Shown piece after piece: positions 44,610-52,471 of a stretch of DNA of 64,000 nucleotides (its first letter is position 1; each line of letters starts with the position of its first letter). The notes under the pieces were generated by a model. The model did no database searches and had not been told where the DNA came from. It saw nothing but the letters and a program-made list of their open reading frames with translations. The DNA is taken from positions 3,283,372 through 3,347,371 of the forward strand of contig NZ_KI632511.1 in NCBI RefSeq assembly GCF_000504285.1, written 5' to 3'. The stretch comes from Actinospica robiniae DSM 44927 (GTDB lineage Bacteria > Actinomycetota > Actinomycetes > Streptomycetales > Catenulisporaceae). Made by a program: the position numbers and the translations under genes.

Positions 44610-44760
44610 GCTCTCTCCTCGGTCGGGCAGGCGAAGCCCCATCAGGGTTCTGCCGGGAGGTCAAGCGGCGCCATACACAATCCACCAGCAACGGAAACCA
44701 CCGCCGCTTGACCTCCCGGCAGGTCCCTGATTGCCTCCGGGGACCAACCGAGGAGAGAAC
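44610..44760. repeat. 151-bp long hairpin, copy 4 of 4
   Basis: Inverted relative to copy 3. The outer right arm is CCGAGGAGAGAAC, one mismatch; inner arms TGCCGGGAGGTCAAGCGGCG and its complement are perfect. Right arm of R2. Confidence 0.85.
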
Positions 44761-45050
44761 ACACCCCCGCAACCCCACCACCCAAAACCCCAACCCGCCC
44801 CGCCGACGCCAGCACTTACGGAGACCCGGCACTCTCTCCGAGGGAAGGGCCCGCGCCGGAGGCGAGACCTTGAAACTCCAGCCCGCCCTGCCAACGCAAC
44901 GGGTGGGCGGGTTTACAGGCGAAAAACGGACGGAGCGAAGCGGCCGACCACACCCTGACCCGACAAGTCATCCCACGCCCCACCAGCGCTCAGCCGATCA
45001 CCAAATCTCGCAATAGATATGAACCTCGCGCAGGCCCTAGAGTCCGCTCG

Positions 45051-46529
45051 ATGAGGACAGTACTGCTCGGCATGGACGACCTCGAGCCTGCCGACGTGGC
45101 CGCACTGGCACGTCGGCGCGCGGTGCCGGTGGTCGCCGCCGAGGCGCTGGCCCGCGTGGGCGCATCCCGAGGCGCCGCGATCTCCGCCCTCGCTGCTGCG
45201 GCTCCCCATCGCCCCACGTACGGATACGGCACGGGCGTGGGCGCGAACCTGACCACGCTGGTGACCGCAGACCACTTCGACCGCTTCGGCCGGGACCTGC
45301 TGCGTGCGCACAGCGGCGGATTCGGACCGCTGCTGCCGGCGCCGTCCGCGCGCGCCATGATGGCAGTACGACTCAACCAGTTGCTACGAGCGGGCACGGC
45401 GGTGGGCCGGGACGTCGTCCAGGCACTCGCCTCGACATTGGCGCGCGGCCACGTGCCCGAGGTGCATACGCACGGCTCGATTGGCACAGCGGACCTGTCT
45501 GCGCTGGCGGAACTCGCACTCACGCTGTCCGGCGAGCTTCCCTGGATGCCGGGCGAAGGCGACGGTGCATCGCCTGCTCCAGTCCGGCTTTCCGGCTGGG
45601 ACGCGCTGCCGCTGATGTCCAGCAGTGCCCTGACGATCGGCCGGGCCGCGTTGGCCTTGGAGGATCTACGGGTGCTGCTGGACTCCATCCCGCCTCTCGC
45701 CGCATTGGTGCTGCTCGCCGTGCACGGCAGCCTCGAGCCCTTCGACGTGGCCGTACACCGGATGCGTCCGCACGCCGGGGCCGCGGCGACCGCCGCCAGA
45801 ATGCGTGCCCTGATACCCGGACCGACGGCGCCGGGCAGCCGGGTTCAGGACCGCTTCGGCCTGCGTGCGCTGCCGCAGGTCCACGGCGCGGCGGTGGAGG
45901 CGTTCGACACGCTGGAAGCGGTGCTGTGCATCGAGATCAACGCCGCGGCCGAGAATCCCCTGCTCGTGCGGGACGGGCCTGACGGCGCCCCGCGCTACGT
46001 CCACCACGGCGGCTTCCACCAGGCCCGCCTCGCCCTCGCGCTCGACCATCTGCGGCTGGCGCTGGTCGGCACGGCCGAGCTTTCCGCCGCCCGGTTGGCT
46101 GAGATATTCGAGCCCTCTCGTACCGGCGTGCCGCCGTTCCTGGCGCAAAGCGAGGACGGCAGCAGTGGCCTGATGATCCTGGAGTACGGCGTCCAGTCTG
46201 CCCTCGCCCAACTGCGCTCCGCAGCTCAGCCCGCGACCCTCAACCACTCGGTCGTCTCCCGCGGCGACGAAGACCATGCGAGCTTCGCTCCGCTGGCCAC
46301 GACGAGGCTCGAGGAGTGCGTGGAGTTGCTGCGCCTGGTGCTCGCGGTCGAACTCGTGGCCGCGACACGCGCGCTGCGCATGCAGCAGGTGAACGTTGAC
46401 GCGGTCGGTTCGGCCGAACTGGTCGACTTCGCCGCCACGGCCGCCAAGGTCCTCGACCCAGGCACCGAAGACCGGAACCTGACCGAGGACGTCCATGCCG
46501 TCGCCCGCGCCTGCTTCCCAGCTGCCTGA
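45051..46529 (+). CDS. Aromatic amino acid lyase homologue without MIO tripeptide
   Basis: A 492-residue member of the HAL/PAL fold: YGYGTGVGAN resembles the YGVNTGFG loop with the catalytic Tyr, VQDRFGLRALPQVHG and CIEINAAAENPLL are further hallmarks. The Ala-Ser-Gly that cyclises into the MIO electrophile is not there: GSVGASGDLAPLA of the family reads GSIGTADLSALA, one residue shorter. It therefore cannot deaminate by the MIO route and may be a repurposed enzyme or a different lyase/mutase. It stands alone between R2 and the toxin gene. ATG 45072 is a possible alternative start. Confidence 0.8.
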   Translation: MRTVLLGMDDLEPADVAALARRRAVPVVAAEALARVGASRGAAISALAAAAPHRPTYGYGTGVGANLTTLVTADHFDRFGRDLLRAHSGGFGPLLPAPSARAMMAVRLNQLLRAGTAVGRDVVQALASTLARGHVPEVHTHGSIGTADLSALAELALTLSGELPWMPGEGDGASPAPVRLSGWDALPLMSSSALTIGRAALALEDLRVLLDSIPPLAALVLLAVHGSLEPFDVAVHRMRPHAGAAATAARMRALIPGPTAPGSRVQDRFGLRALPQVHGAAVEAFDTLEAVLCIEINAAAENPLLVRDGPDGAPRYVHHGGFHQARLALALDHLRLALVGTAELSAARLAEIFEPSRTGVPPFLAQSEDGSSGLMILEYGVQSALAQLRSAAQPATLNHSVVSRGDEDHASFAPLATTRLEECVELLRLVLAVELVAATRALRMQQVNVDAVGSAELVDFAATAAKVLDPGTEDRNLTEDVHAVARACFPAA

Positions 46530-46584
46530 CACTGTTCGCTGCGCCCGCGCCGGAAATAGACGCGTCCTGCGTCGCTCTGACAGG

Positions 46585-47595
46585 ATGCTGTGCGTGGCCG
46601 GGGATGGCGAGATACGCAAGGCGTTCGAGGATGCGGCCGAGAGCGTCGGGAAGGGCTTGGGCACCGACGCGTCCAACGCCCTCCGACAGCTCTATCAGAA
46701 GACGAAGGGCAACCTTCAGAAGATCGGCCGGGACGCCAAGGCGGGCGACGAGAAGGCCGCCAACGACCTCAAGGACGTCCTGGGGCAGATGAAGGAGAAC
46801 GCCGGCCGGGTCGGCGGCGATGTGGACAAGTCCGGGGCGAAGGCCGCGCAGACGGACCTGTACCAGAAGTTCAAGAACATCCTCTCCCCGACCGAGGAAG
46901 CGGGCAAGGGCGCGGAGGGCAAGGTCTACTCGGACGTGCTCAAGCCGCCCGAGGGCAAGGACGGGGTCCCGTGGGTCGGCGGGAGCAAGACCGACGGCGT
47001 GAAACTGGGCCAGCTGCCGGAGGATTCGGTCACCCGCGACGGCGACCTGATCACGCACGTCAAGGTGGACGGCAAGGACGTCCCGGTCGACGACTACATG
47101 AAGGGCCTCGCCGACGAGCGGCTCAAGACCTACCAGGACGCCAAGGAAGCCGGCACGTTCACCAAGAACGACACCGGCGCCGCGATGGCCGTCGGCGTCG
47201 ACCGGCGCACCGGTGCGGTCTACGAGGGCGTCAACGGCGACTCGGCGCAGGTCATCCCGACCGCCGACCGCAACCAGACGCTCTCCGACCGCGTGCAGGA
47301 CATGAAGGACGGCAAGGGCGACGACGGCTACACCTGGCGCGACTCGTCGACCGGGCACGACACCAAGGGCGACGACGACCCGTTCGGCCACGCCGAGGTG
47401 AAGGCGGCCAACGGGATGCTCAACGAGCGGCAGGCCGCGGGCGTGAACAGCGGCGACAGCGCGATCGGCGAGATGTCCTTCGCGCCGCTGTTCCCGTGGA
47501 CCAAGACCAGCCCGGCGCGGACCTGTCCGAACTGCTCGCACCTGCTGGACGGCGCCAGCCTGCCTTACGGTATGCGGAGAAGCTATGGTGATTGA
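46585..47595 (+). CDS. YwqJ-like deaminase-fold toxin
   Basis: A 336-residue protein: helical, charged N-terminal half (DAAESVGKGLGTDASNALRQ and similar), then a C-terminal deaminase domain. The zinc site is DPFGHAEVKAANGML (His269, Glu271) and ARTCPNCSHLL (Cys314, Cys317), the YwqJ/polymorphic-toxin deaminase arrangement. No secretion signal or WXG trunk is attached. Start at ATG 46585; GTG 46594 is close. The stop overlaps the next gene by 11 bases, which carries a YwqK-type antitoxin domain, confirming the toxin/immunity logic. The target (nucleic acid or free nucleotide) is not known. Confidence 0.78.
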   Translation: MLCVAGDGEIRKAFEDAAESVGKGLGTDASNALRQLYQKTKGNLQKIGRDAKAGDEKAANDLKDVLGQMKENAGRVGGDVDKSGAKAAQTDLYQKFKNILSPTEEAGKGAEGKVYSDVLKPPEGKDGVPWVGGSKTDGVKLGQLPEDSVTRDGDLITHVKVDGKDVPVDDYMKGLADERLKTYQDAKEAGTFTKNDTGAAMAVGVDRRTGAVYEGVNGDSAQVIPTADRNQTLSDRVQDMKDGKGDDGYTWRDSSTGHDTKGDDDPFGHAEVKAANGMLNERQAAGVNSGDSAIGEMSFAPLFPWTKTSPARTCPNCSHLLDGASLPYGMRRSYGD

Positions 47596-48646
47596 CATGA
47601 ACACCGAGGGCCCGAACGACGCGGGCGACGAGCTGGTACTGCGGGTCAACGAGGACGACCCGGACCTCGAGATGGACGAGGACCTCTACTACTCGTACCG
47701 CGACGAGCCCTTCACCGGCGTGATGACCGAGTACTACCCGAACGGCACGCTCGCCGCCGAGGTCGCGTACAAGGGCGGCAAGCCCGACGGCTGGGGCCGC
47801 TCGTGGTACGACGACGGCACGCCGAAGACGGAGAACTTCGTGCGCAACCGCCGCGTCGACGGGATCGCCAGGGCCTGGCACCGCAACGGCGTCGTGTCCG
47901 AGGAGCGCCGTTTCCGCGACGGCGAGTTCGTCGAGGTCAACGAGTGGGACGAGCAGGGGAACCTCATCGTCAAGCCGCCGGTCACCCGCGGCTTCAACAT
48001 CCCGCAGGACCCTGACCGCGCCGCGCGCACCGAGCGTTCGCTGCTGAGCCAGGTCGAGCGGGACCAGCCCCTTCCCTCGCCGCTGGTCCATGTCGCCGCC
48101 GTCGATCTGCGCCACCTCGACGGCGACGGGGCGCGAATCCTCCGGGCCGCCGCAGTGCTCTTCGATGCCGAGTCCGGCCTGGAGCAGGAGTCGTCGGCCG
48201 TGGACCACACGCTGAAGGACGCGCGGGAGTTCTCGCTCAACTTCGAGGAGACCTTGGCTGCCGTCGAGGCGTTGCGGGGCCTGACCATCCCGGCCGGCGT
48301 GATCGTTTGCCCGGGCAACGGCCCGAACCACGGCACGGACCTCAACCTCGCCACGCACTTGGGACTGGCCACCGGCAAGCCGACCTTCGGCCTGTCCGAC
48401 TCGGCCTACGTCGGAACGTACGCGGAGCCCGGCCCCCAGCGCGGAGCCGCGACCGACCTCGTGGACGACGAGGGCGGCGTCCTCGGCCGGGCGCTTCGCA
48501 CCCAGGAGGGGGCGGAGCCGGTGTTCGTGACCCAGGGGCAGCGGCTCGCGCTCGACGCGGCGGTGGAACTGACGTTGCGCCTCACCGAGAACTCGCGCCT
48601 CCCGCTGCTCACCACGGCCGCGGCCAACCTGACGCAGGCTTCTTAA
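47585..48646 (+). CDS. YwqK-family antitoxin fused to endonuclease V-like domain
   Basis: 353 residues in two parts. Residues 40-130 hold MORN/YwqK repeats (FTGVMTEYYPNGTLAAEVAYKGG, AWHRNGVVSEERRFRDGE, EWDEQGNL). Residues 165-350 align with endonuclease V: HVAAVDLRHLDG, FSLNFEETLAAVEAL, GVIVCPGNGPNHG, LATHLGLATGKPTFGLS, VFVTQGQRLALDAAV, SRLPLLTTAAA. Of the E. coli active-site set D35, E89, D110, H214, the first two appear kept (Asp174, Glu221/222) while D110 is Cys242 and H214 is Gln319, so cleavage is doubtful. GGAG precedes the ATG, inside the toxin gene. Immunity to the neighbouring deaminase is the obvious role. Confidence 0.8.
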   Translation: MVIDMNTEGPNDAGDELVLRVNEDDPDLEMDEDLYYSYRDEPFTGVMTEYYPNGTLAAEVAYKGGKPDGWGRSWYDDGTPKTENFVRNRRVDGIARAWHRNGVVSEERRFRDGEFVEVNEWDEQGNLIVKPPVTRGFNIPQDPDRAARTERSLLSQVERDQPLPSPLVHVAAVDLRHLDGDGARILRAAAVLFDAESGLEQESSAVDHTLKDAREFSLNFEETLAAVEALRGLTIPAGVIVCPGNGPNHGTDLNLATHLGLATGKPTFGLSDSAYVGTYAEPGPQRGAATDLVDDEGGVLGRALRTQEGAEPVFVTQGQRLALDAAVELTLRLTENSRLPLLTTAAANLTQAS

Positions 48647-48706
48647 ACTCTCGCGCGTCTTCCTCGGCTGTGGCCTCCACGGCCGACGGAAGAACGCGTT
48701 TCCCGG

Positions 48707-49441
48707 CTAGCTGCTGAAGTTCAGGCTCTGCAGATTCGACATCAGCGTCTGCGAGTGGCCTTCGATCTCTGATGCGTGCTGGTCGAAGACGTTGCTGTAG
48801 GACTCGAGCATCTCCGGATCGATGCTGAAGCTCGGCCCGACCTGCGAGGCGGAGCTGTCGCCGCCGTCGAGCATGTCGCTGACCGCGTTGAACACCATGC
48901 CGCCCACGGCCTTCTCCACCGCCTGGACCAGCGGCGGCATCGCCTTCTGCAGCACTTCGCCGATCAGGTACTGCTCGAGCTCCTGCTCCAGGAACTTGCC
49001 CAGTTCCTTGGCCGCCGCGACGATCGCCACTTCGGCCGCCTCGGCCAGGCCGAGCGTCGCGATGGAGGCCGCCTGGTCGGCGATGAACTCGGCCGCCATC
49101 ACCGCGAACTGCGCGATGGCCTCGATCTTCTTGCCCACGATGAAGTCCGCGGCCACGTCCATGGCCGTGGCCACCGTGTTGCACGCCTCGACCAGTTCCT
49201 TCATGTGCGCGTCGCTCATGTCGGCCCATCGCGAGACCAGCAGCTCGTACGAAGCACCCTGATAAGCCTGGCCGACCTGCTGGACCGTGCTGGTCGCCGA
49301 CTCGTGCGTGCTCTGGATGTTCTGCGCGAACTCGCGCACGTGGGCTCCGAACGACCGCACGGAGTCCTCATTGATCTGCGGGAAGCCGACCCCGATGAAG
49401 TTGAGGAAGTCCACGACCGGTTGGGGAAGCTCGATGGCCAT
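48707..49441 (-). CDS. WXG100/CpnT-like N-terminal trunk protein
   Basis: A 244-residue, almost entirely helical protein without a signal peptide. IELPQPVVDFLNFIGVGFPQINEDSVRSFG and SRWADMSDAHMKELVEACN (quoted by parts) match the WXG-like trunk domain of type VII-secreted polymorphic toxins such as CpnT. It carries no toxin domain. It lies tail to tail with the deaminase/antitoxin pair, 60 bases away, and may be the detached delivery part of the same system or a separate Esx-like protein. Confidence 0.7.
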   Translation of the reverse strand: MAIELPQPVVDFLNFIGVGFPQINEDSVRSFGAHVREFAQNIQSTHESATSTVQQVGQAYQGASYELLVSRWADMSDAHMKELVEACNTVATAMDVAADFIVGKKIEAIAQFAVMAAEFIADQAASIATLGLAEAAEVAIVAAAKELGKFLEQELEQYLIGEVLQKAMPPLVQAVEKAVGGMVFNAVSDMLDGGDSSASQVGPSFSIDPEMLESYSNVFDQHASEIEGHSQTLMSNLQSLNFSS

Positions 49442-49569
49442 GTGTGTGCGCCCCTCCGTGCGGCAGCCCGTGTCCGTGCGCTGCCCATCCGCGAGCTGTA
49501 TCGCTCTGCCATACCCCTGACACGGTCAGCCTGCCAGGCGCCCGCGTGCCCTGTCCACCCGACGGCGTA

Positions 49570-50820
49570 TCAGTTCGCCCAGTTTCCGGTGGTGTACAAG
49601 CCGGTCAGGAGGAGGGCCACGGGCGCGCTGACCCAGACGTAGGCTTGCCCGATCCACGGCCGTCGTTCCGAGAGGCGGGCCAGCAGCACGTAGCCGGGGA
49701 AGCAGACGAGCAGGCCGCGGTCGGCGCCCATCTGGTAGTTGACGCAGATGATGCTGGCGAGGATCAGCGCGGAGTAACAAGCCTCAGGCCACTCGCGCCG
49801 GACGAGGAGCACGATCACCAGCGCGATGGCCGCGATCGAGCACACGAGCTCCAGCTCGAAAGACCACGACCACGGGTAGAACGCCGGATCCCAGTGGTTC
49901 TCGTAGGCGTTGCGGTAGCTGTCGCGGAGCGAGACCCAAGGCCAGTCGATCTTGAGATTCCAGCCGGCCCGGCTGGCCTGCTGCCAAGCGTTCCAACTGC
50001 CGGTGACCAGGCGGAGGTAGAGCATGTAGAGGAACGGGCCGAACAACGCGGCTGCGGAGGCGGACGCGGCGCGAAGACGGGTGGTGTTGCCGGGCCGGAC
50101 GAGTCCGAACACGACCAGGGCGGGGATGAGGGCCAGCCCGTCGATCCGGGTGAAGCCGGCCAGTCCGGCCAGGAGCGGTACAGCCGACCACTCGCCGCGC
50201 TGCGCGGCGTACCAGGCGCCTACGGCGAAGGCGAGGAAGATCGGCTCGCTGTAGCCGACGGCCAGGAAGACCGCGGCCGGGGCGGTGAAAAGGAACAGCC
50301 CGGCCTTGGTGCTGCCGGCGATCCGATTGAGCAGCACGGCCGTCGCGCCTCCCGCCACCAGGGAGAGCAGCAGCACGGAGGCGAGCCAGTTGCGCACGAA
50401 CAGGTGGACGAAGGCGAGCAGGAGCGGGTAGCCGGGGAAGAACGCGGCGTCGTTCGGGGTGGACGCCCCGGAGAAGATGCCGTGCTGCGCATAGTTGACG
50501 TAGCGCAACGCGTCCCAGAATTGGAAGGATCCGTACAGCTTACTGGGAGTGTGGTTCCCGCCTTGGATCCAGGACGAGTAGTAGGCGACGATCAGCAGCG
50601 CCGCGTGCGCTCCGAACGTGACGCCGATCGCAGCCCAGTCGCCGCGAGTCGGCCGCCAACCTCGCCGGGCGGGCCGGGCCGGGCTGGTCTCGTCGCCGCT
50701 GTCGGCCGCGGGGGCGTTGTCAGGCGCGGACTCACTCTCGGCTGCAGACGCGACCTCTGTATCGGGCGCGCTCTCCTCGACTGCGACCTCTGATATGTCG
50801 TCCCGTCCGCGTGTGTCCAT
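49570..50820 (-). CDS. PIG-V-like mannosyltransferase, polytopic
   Basis: 416 residues with a hydrophilic acidic N-terminal tail (AVEESAPDTEVASAAESES) and about nine to ten membrane segments. The luminal catalytic loop FWDALRYVNYAQHGIFSG followed by DAAFFPGYPLLLAF is the PIG-V/GT-C pattern, with the Asp of FWD as likely catalytic residue. Such enzymes use polyprenyl-phosphate mannose outside the membrane to build lipoglycans. ATG 50820 starts the tail; the longer upstream frame is not credible. Confidence 0.82.
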   Translation of the reverse strand: MDTRGRDDISEVAVEESAPDTEVASAAESESAPDNAPAADSGDETSPARPARRGWRPTRGDWAAIGVTFGAHAALLIVAYYSSWIQGGNHTPSKLYGSFQFWDALRYVNYAQHGIFSGASTPNDAAFFPGYPLLLAFVHLFVRNWLASVLLLSLVAGGATAVLLNRIAGSTKAGLFLFTAPAAVFLAVGYSEPIFLAFAVGAWYAAQRGEWSAVPLLAGLAGFTRIDGLALIPALVVFGLVRPGNTTRLRAASASAAALFGPFLYMLYLRLVTGSWNAWQQASRAGWNLKIDWPWVSLRDSYRNAYENHWDPAFYPWSWSFELELVCSIAAIALVIVLLVRREWPEACYSALILASIICVNYQMGADRGLLVCFPGYVLLARLSERRPWIGQAYVWVSAPVALLLTGLYTTGNWAN

Positions 50821-51138
50821 GATGTGGGAGCGTAGCAAGACCACCCGCCCATCTCTTAGAGGCAACGCGTACGTATTTTCCCGATCCACCCGGCCATGGT
50901 GGCCGCGGCCACCCGGTCGAGCGATCCTGCGCCCAGCCGCAGGGCCCTGACGAGCATCGACGCTGCCGGGGAGCTCCCCCGGGCCGCCCAGCACGTCGAA
51001 TGGCGCCAGGAAATCAGAATACAGAGTCACTCGCCCGAACCCGTTGCAAGTTGCAATGGCGGGCTCCCGCAGGAATACCCCCACGGGGTATAGGGTTGGG
51101 CGGTGGGCCGGGCCGTCGACGGGAAGGAACCACGCCCC
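50821..51138. other. Divergent intergenic region, mannosyltransferase/permease
   Basis: 318 bases without a supported gene. The rightward promoter lies around the CsoR-like site at 51075-51091, with TATAGG overlapping its right end. No other clear signal was seen. Confidence 0.5.
51075..51091. promoter_or_regulatory. CsoR-family operator-like palindrome
   Basis: ATACCCC-CAC-GGGGTAT, a perfect 7-bp dyad. The TACCC/GGGTA type with a GC-rich centre is the recognised site class of CsoR/CstR-family repressors, which sense Cu(I), Ni or persulfides. It overlaps the probable -10 of the permease promoter. No csoR gene lies in the window. Confidence 0.65.
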
Positions 51139-52305
51139 ATGCACGCGATCGCGCACGCCCTCGCCGTCGCCGGGTCGATGACCTGGGAGATCACCTGGGC
51201 GTTGATCCTCGGCTTCGCCCTGTCCGCAGTGGTCCAGGCCGTGGTGCGCAAATCCACTGTGGCGCGCGTTCTCGGTGACGACCGGCCTCGCACGCTCGCG
51301 CTCGCCTCGCTGCTGGGGGCAGCGTCGTCCTCGTGCTCTTACGCCGCGGTTGCGCTGGCGCGCTCGCTGTTGCGCAAAGGCGCGGACTTCACGGCCGCGA
51401 TGGCGTTCGAGATCGCCTCGACCAACCTCGTCGTCGAACTCGGCGTGATCCTGGCGCTGCTGATGGGCTGGCAGTTCACGGTGGCGGAGTTCACCGGCGG
51501 TCCCATCATGATCATCGTCCTGGCGCTGCTGTTCCGGTTCTTCCTGCGCGAGCGGCGGGTGCACGAGGCGCGCCGGCAGGCAGAGCGCGGGATCGCGGGG
51601 TCGATGGAGGGGCACGCGGCGATGGACATGTCCGTCGGCGGCGAAGGGTCCTTCACCCGGCGGCTGCTCTCGCGACGCGCCTTCACCTCCGTCTCGCACC
51701 TGTTCGTCATGGAGTGGGCCGCGATCCTGCGCGATCTCGTCCTCGGGCTGCTCATCGCCGGCGCGATCGGGGCGTGGGTGCCGGACTCGTTCTGGCGCAC
51801 GTTCTTCTTCACCGGCCACCCGCTGGCGGCCAAGCTGTGGGGCCCGCTGATCGGCCCGCTGGTGGCCGTGGTCTCGTTCGTGTGCTCGATCGGCAACGTG
51901 CCGTTGGCCGTGGTGCTGTGGAAGGGCGGGATCAGCTTCGGCGGCGTGGTCGCGTTCATCTTCGCCGACCTGCTGATCCTGCCGATCCTCTCGATCTACC
52001 GGAAGTACTACGGCGCGCGGATGGCGGCGTTCCTGGCCGCTACGTTCTACGTCGCGGCCGTGCTGGCCGGATACGTCGTCGAACTCGTCTTCGGCGGCCT
52101 CGGCCTGATCCCGTCGCAGGCCGACGCGAAGATCCCGGACCAAGGCGTGAGCTGGAACTACACGACCGTCCTCAACATCGTGTTCCTGCTGTTCGCCGCC
52201 GTGCTCGTCATCCGGTTCTGCCGCACCGGCGGGATGGCCATGCTGCGGATGATGGGCGGCAGCCCCGAGCCGGCCCACGACCACGCGTCAGGGCACGAAC
52301 ACTAG
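51139..52305 (+). CDS. ArsP/DUF318-type permease
   Basis: 388 residues with about eight to ten helices and a central hydrophilic loop rich in Met/His (GSMEGHAAMDMSVGGEG). LLGAASSSCSYAAVALARSLLRKGADF and FEIASTNLVVELG are the family's conserved first half, mirrored by VSFVCSIGNVPLAVVLWKGG; the paired SSCS and CSIGNVP motifs are typical. The C-terminus ends PAHDHASGHEH, a His-rich tail. With the CsoR-like operator this suggests a metal, metalloid or sulfur-compound exporter. ATG 51139 follows AAGGAAC. The stop codon lies in a CTAG that is also the left flank of a MITE. Confidence 0.82.
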   Translation: MHAIAHALAVAGSMTWEITWALILGFALSAVVQAVVRKSTVARVLGDDRPRTLALASLLGAASSSCSYAAVALARSLLRKGADFTAAMAFEIASTNLVVELGVILALLMGWQFTVAEFTGGPIMIIVLALLFRFFLRERRVHEARRQAERGIAGSMEGHAAMDMSVGGEGSFTRRLLSRRAFTSVSHLFVMEWAAILRDLVLGLLIAGAIGAWVPDSFWRTFFFTGHPLAAKLWGPLIGPLVAVVSFVCSIGNVPLAVVLWKGGISFGGVVAFIFADLLILPILSIYRKYYGARMAAFLAATFYVAAVLAGYVVELVFGGLGLIPSQADAKIPDQGVSWNYTTVLNIVFLLFAAVLVIRFCRTGGMAMLRMMGGSPEPAHDHASGHEH

Positions 52306-52467
52306 GGCGCGTTGGAGAAGTAGCGTCGGATCAGGCCGCGGCGTCTGACGCGTGCGATCGCAAGGCGCCGGGGCGGGCGCATACTCGCCTCGTCTGTAAC
52401 CGCTCCGGCAACGCGGCGAGCGTGCGTGGCAGGCGTCGCGGCCCCGGCGATACTTCTCAAACGCGCC
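52306..52467. mobile_element. 162-bp MITE with CTAG target duplication
   Basis: GGCGCGTTGGAGAAGTA at the left and TACTTCTCAAACGCGCC at the right are inverted repeats matching at 16 of 17 positions, bounded by CTAG at 52302-52305 and 52468-52471. No ORF of its own. The ends resemble those of actinobacterial IS5-family elements (IS427 group), whose transposase could mobilise it. Confidence 0.75.
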
Positions 52468-52471
52468 CTAG

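Larger units (their letters stand above)
43449..45004. mobile_element. Repeat element R2 (uninterrupted copy)
   Basis: A 1556-bp element with inverted ends TTGATGATCGACTGAGTG (43449-43466) and CGCTCAGCCGATCACCAA (44987-45004), long inverted arms each with a 151-bp hairpin, and a central part with two or three roughly 80-bp imperfect repeats of the CGGTCGCGCTCGG...GCATC type. It matches R1 segment by segment with both insertions of R1 absent. No transposase or recognisable protein is encoded. Its right end lies 46 bases before the aromatic lyase gene, whose promoter may therefore be inside the element. Confidence 0.7.

Noticed and set aside
52306-52467. MITE as the terminator of the permease gene
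   Set aside because: The inverted ends are 120 bases apart and framed by CTAG duplications, which fits a mobile element better than a terminator.
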